Source: Tubulanus polymorphus (lineage: Eukaryota; Nemertea; Palaeonemertea; Tubulaniformes; Tubulanidae). Taken from it: DNA of 64,000 bases. The stretch is from contig NC_134027.1 of the NCBI RefSeq assembly GCF_964204645.1, positions 20,758,485 to 20,822,484 on the forward strand. Direction: 5' to 3'. The translations under genes were made by a program, and so were the position numbers. Numbering within the stretch: position 1 is the stretch's first letter; each line of letters begins with the position of its first letter. This document shows, piece by piece, positions 61,801-64,000 of this stretch. A model generated the notes under the pieces. The model worked only from the letters and a program-made list of their open reading frames with translations. It was not told the origin of the DNA and ran no database searches.

Positions 61801-64000
61801 CCAGGATGTCTTTTTCTAACTGATTTGCCCTTAGAAAATTCGTAGGACTCTCTGATCTTGACGCTACAATCATCCTTGTAACCATCATAATTGAAAATAC
61901 TATAGAACATTGGTTATTCTGCATTACTCCTCGCGACTACAGTGCAGAACAATTAGGTAACCAGTCATAGTGCAGGGCACTTAACCATAGTCAAAAATTT
62001 TTGTCCCTACATATGCTATGCCCTAAATTCTTGAAAAAGAACTCCTTGACACATGGCTACGGCCAATACAGTCTTTATGATGAAGTAAACAAATAACAAG
62101 TTTTCTTAGAAATCACGAACCTGTTGAGCGAGCGCTCGTTTAGTTTGATCAACTTCTTTCTGTAATTCTTTTCTTTTTTCCAACAGAGTTCCATCATCTT
62201 TTGGTTGCGCATCAACCTTTGAAACGAAACAAAAAATTAATGACAGTTCCAATTCAAACAGTGATGATTATACCATAGAAAGTAAAACAAGTTAATCACA
62301 AATCTAAAACTCAAGCATCAAATTTAATTTACACTCGTCGAACTTAAGCCCAACGCAGACGGGTGACTATTGCTGGAGAAATTTATAGACCAGAAGAAAC
62401 CCATGATTGTGATTCCCCATTCGTCAATGAAGACTTTTATTGCTTTAATTACCTGTCCTTTGACTTTATCATATACAGAATTAGTGTGCTGCAATGCTTC
62501 TGTAGCGACCTTCAGTTGTAATTCGGCTTTTTTCAGATTGCGTAGATCGCGATCCTTTTCTCGAACTTTACGCGAATAAATTTCGTGTAGATTTTTCTTC
62601 TCCAGATAGATATGTCGCAGGCTCAGATCTAACGTCGCCCTAGCATGATACATATTCCAATATAGGCTAATGAACTTTTAAGTGATAAACATGATTCTCT
62701 TCATTCAAATTTCGAGGCCATCAGATTTGAATCCCAGCAAGGGAGGAATGTCATTGGGTTCAAATCCAGGTGGAGAAGGAATGTGACCATGCCAATTCTC
62801 ATGACGTAATCAGCAGGTTCAAATCGATGCGAGGGAGGAATGAAACTGTGAGTATCTCTAACAATGCAATTAGAATATTGCAACGGTCCCAAAAAATTAG
62901 GTTCTAATCACTGCTAGGGGGCTGGTTTTAAATGACCTAGGGAAGGTTTGTAGCCTACATAGGGAAAGAGTCGAACCTAGATGGCTGACATACCTATCAC
63001 CCATTAGAACTGCCTCCCTTTCTTTAGCGTATTCGTAAGTTTTCATCAAATCATCGAACTCAGTTTCTTTATCGTCCAAACGACCTTTCTGTTTATCTTG
63101 ATCTCCATCGCTAGTGAATTTCTCCTCCTCCAGGTGGCGTCGACGGGATTCGAGATGCTGCATTTGACTGACTAGTTCTTTGTGCTGCGAATCTTGCCCT
63201 TTCAACTGACGATCGACATCACTAGAAAGATATAACATTTTTAGTGTTGGTGTTTGTAGTCTATTTGTAAGTTCATTTTCAATTCAAAAGCAGGTGAAGC
63301 CTTAAAGAGGGTCATAGGTCCAGGCTGCAGATTTATACCAGTTTCAATCAAGTAAGAAGGCTAGGCAAAATGTGCGTAAGATGAGAGGAAAAATCTTTCC
63401 TAAAAGTATATGACGAAGAAATATTGATATATACAGAACAAGGTTTAGCTGCATCAGAACATAGCTACTAACAATTAGCTAACTGTTAGACCGCATCCGA
63501 CTCACTAAGTGATGTATAATCTACCCATCCACCTGTGTCTACTCCACAGTGTGGTATATCCAAATAACTTTTAATCAGCAAAAATCTCTATTGAAAGATA
63601 GCGGGAACTGCAAAACATTGCGAAATCTAATTGACTAAAGCCTAGCGCAGTTTTTTGGGTAGACCATGTTTCTCGCTTAGGAACAATGAACACAGTCCTG
63701 AAAACGAAGCAATATAAGCATTTCTATTTCATGTTGTGAATTTATATATTGCTGCGTGCGCTACAGCTTCAATTGATTAACTGGTGGATGCACAGCAGTC
63801 ACATCTATTGTATACCGTAACGCAGTGGAATTTTCAAAAATATTTGAATTTACTCAAGCAGTACTTGTGGGAAACTGTGAGTACAACGGAAGGGCAACTG
63901 GCCAGTACGCATCGATTTACTGAACTTACGTTTTATTTCTGAGCAATTTATCGGTTTCTTTCGAGATCTGATTCGGCAGCGTGTTGACGCTTACTAATTC
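52883..64000 (-). CDS. CCDC146: Coiled-coil domain-containing protein 146, 3' 14 exons (partial)
   Basis: CCDC146 is a centriole/axoneme-associated coiled-coil protein needed for the sperm flagellum in mammals. Exons (5' to 3'): 64000-63930 (open at the window edge), 63221-62994, 62639-62453, 62216-62121, 61550-61425, 60372-60239, 59905-59741, 59234-59010, 57838-57774, 57422-57259, 56371-56243, 54584-54447, 53795-53547, 53086-52883. All are GT-AG, phases agree, and they encode 726 aa of almost continuous heptad-rich coiled coil. Family-like segments are [57 protein letters not shown] and the C-terminal [22 protein letters not shown] and [14 protein letters not shown]. Vertebrate proteins are about 955 aa, so roughly 230 N-terminal residues should lie beyond 64000. 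Introns hold several repeats. The call rests on recalled family sequence. Confidence 0.9.
53150..53530. repeat. 41-bp minisatellite with palindromic core
   Basis: About nine units of the type AGTGGCAATGGTAGCAGATT CAGAAGTATGAGATATCTCAT lie in the last intron of CCDC146. Many units contain the perfect palindrome ATGAGATATCTCAT; others carry single changes such as GATATATC or GATAACTC. Confidence 0.92.
54765..55650 (-). repeat. Complex 155-bp-unit repeat, copy 2 (inverted)
   Basis: Inverted relative to 16795-18170. It has two tandem units (cores at about 54858 and 55015, CAACTTTGCAATTGAT), then the unique left part with GACCTTGAAACTCAC and the (GGAC)n stretch near 55600. A palindromic CCCAAGTGGG at 55630 marks the outer end. 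It lies within the CCDC146 intron between the exons at 54447 and 56243. Confidence 0.8.
56445..56611. repeat. 83-bp tandem duplication
   Basis: Two nearly identical 83-bp units, starting TTCCCATCAAACGCAAG at 56445 and 56528 and each ending CTCAATTCTGAGTAACCC. It lies in a CCDC146 intron, starting 74 bases upstream, in transcript orientation, of the exon at 56243-56371. Confidence 0.9.
58077..58748. repeat. 667-bp interspersed repeat, copy 3
   Basis: Same element as 27494-28160 and 45516-46178, here in the CCDC146 intron between the exons at 59010 and 57774. The internal inverted repeat and the minus-strand open frame are intact. Confidence 0.85.
60450..60825 (-). repeat. Complex 155-bp-unit repeat, copy 3 (inverted, degraded)
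   Basis: Begins AAACTAGTGGTCCAGGGACA, the complement of the right end of the copy at 16795-18170. It includes one degraded 155-bp unit and ends near 60825 in AGGGACTATGCCCC. It lies in a CCDC146 intron. Confidence 0.7.
61578..61640. repeat. Small palindrome, TGCGGTGTA arms
   Basis: GCAGTGCGGTGTACTAGC is followed 35 bases later by TACACCGCACTGCGGTGTA, giving a hairpin in a CCDC146 intron. It may be a MITE remnant. Confidence 0.5.
62690..62935. repeat. Degenerate 60-bp tandem units with GGTTCAAATC
   Basis: Three diverged units contain GATTTGAATCC, GGTTCAAATCC and GGTTCAAATCG, each followed within about 20 bases by GGGAGGAATG or GAAGGAATG. The GGTTCAAATCC pieces resemble RNA polymerase III B boxes, but no A box or tRNA fold is evident. 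Confidence 0.5.

Overview
The window looks like invertebrate animal nuclear DNA. The genes have GT-AG introns, AATAAA polyadenylation hexamers, long AT-rich non-coding stretches and many degraded transposons and minisatellites. No bacterial or viral gene organisation is visible. A two-domain phosphoethanolamine N-methyltransferase, a tandem cytosolic sulfotransferase cluster, several divergent rhodopsin-class GPCRs and a Methuselah-like receptor suggest a marine invertebrate, perhaps a lophotrochozoan (mollusc, annelid or brachiopod type). The species assignment is inference only.

Layout. 1.1-9.7 kb: an 11-exon (+) phosphoethanolamine N-methyltransferase gene of 482 aa. Its second catalytic domain has an altered SAM motif. 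11.2-14 kb: a 34-bp minisatellite, a frameshifted GPCR gene (-) and a relic of a second copy. 14.3-16.7 kb: the first sulfotransferase gene (+), with decayed exons of another copy inside its second intron. 16.8-21.3 kb: a complex repeat, low-complexity DNA, a GPCR relic and an intact GPCR (-, 360 aa). 22.3-23.8 kb: a long inverted-repeat element. 24.2-34.8 kb: the rest of the sulfotransferase cluster, with one pseudogene (-), two intact genes (+), one gene with a single-base deletion (+), and LINE and other repeats between them. 36.3-38.6 kb: two MITEs and an intact GPCR (+, 353 aa). 40.3-44.2 kb: a MITE, a truncated sulfotransferase pseudogene (-) and two LINE fragments of opposite orientation. 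46.5-49.6 kb: a two-exon Methuselah-like seven-transmembrane receptor (-, 891 aa). 52.9-64.0 kb: the 3' 14 exons of a CCDC146 orthologue (-), whose 5' end lies beyond the window.

The genes do not form an operon or a shared pathway. The dominant process is local duplication and decay. Sulfotransferases are present as two clearly intact copies, one probably intact chimera, one frameshifted copy and at least three pseudogenic pieces, all with the same three-exon, phase-1 intron structure. GPCR relics lie beside intact or nearly intact GPCRs. I found no convincing new biological system. The most interesting leads are the altered C-terminal domain of the methyltransferase, the chimeric or gene-converted sulfotransferases, and several apparently unnamed repeat families, one of which carries a conserved minus-strand reading frame in three copies.
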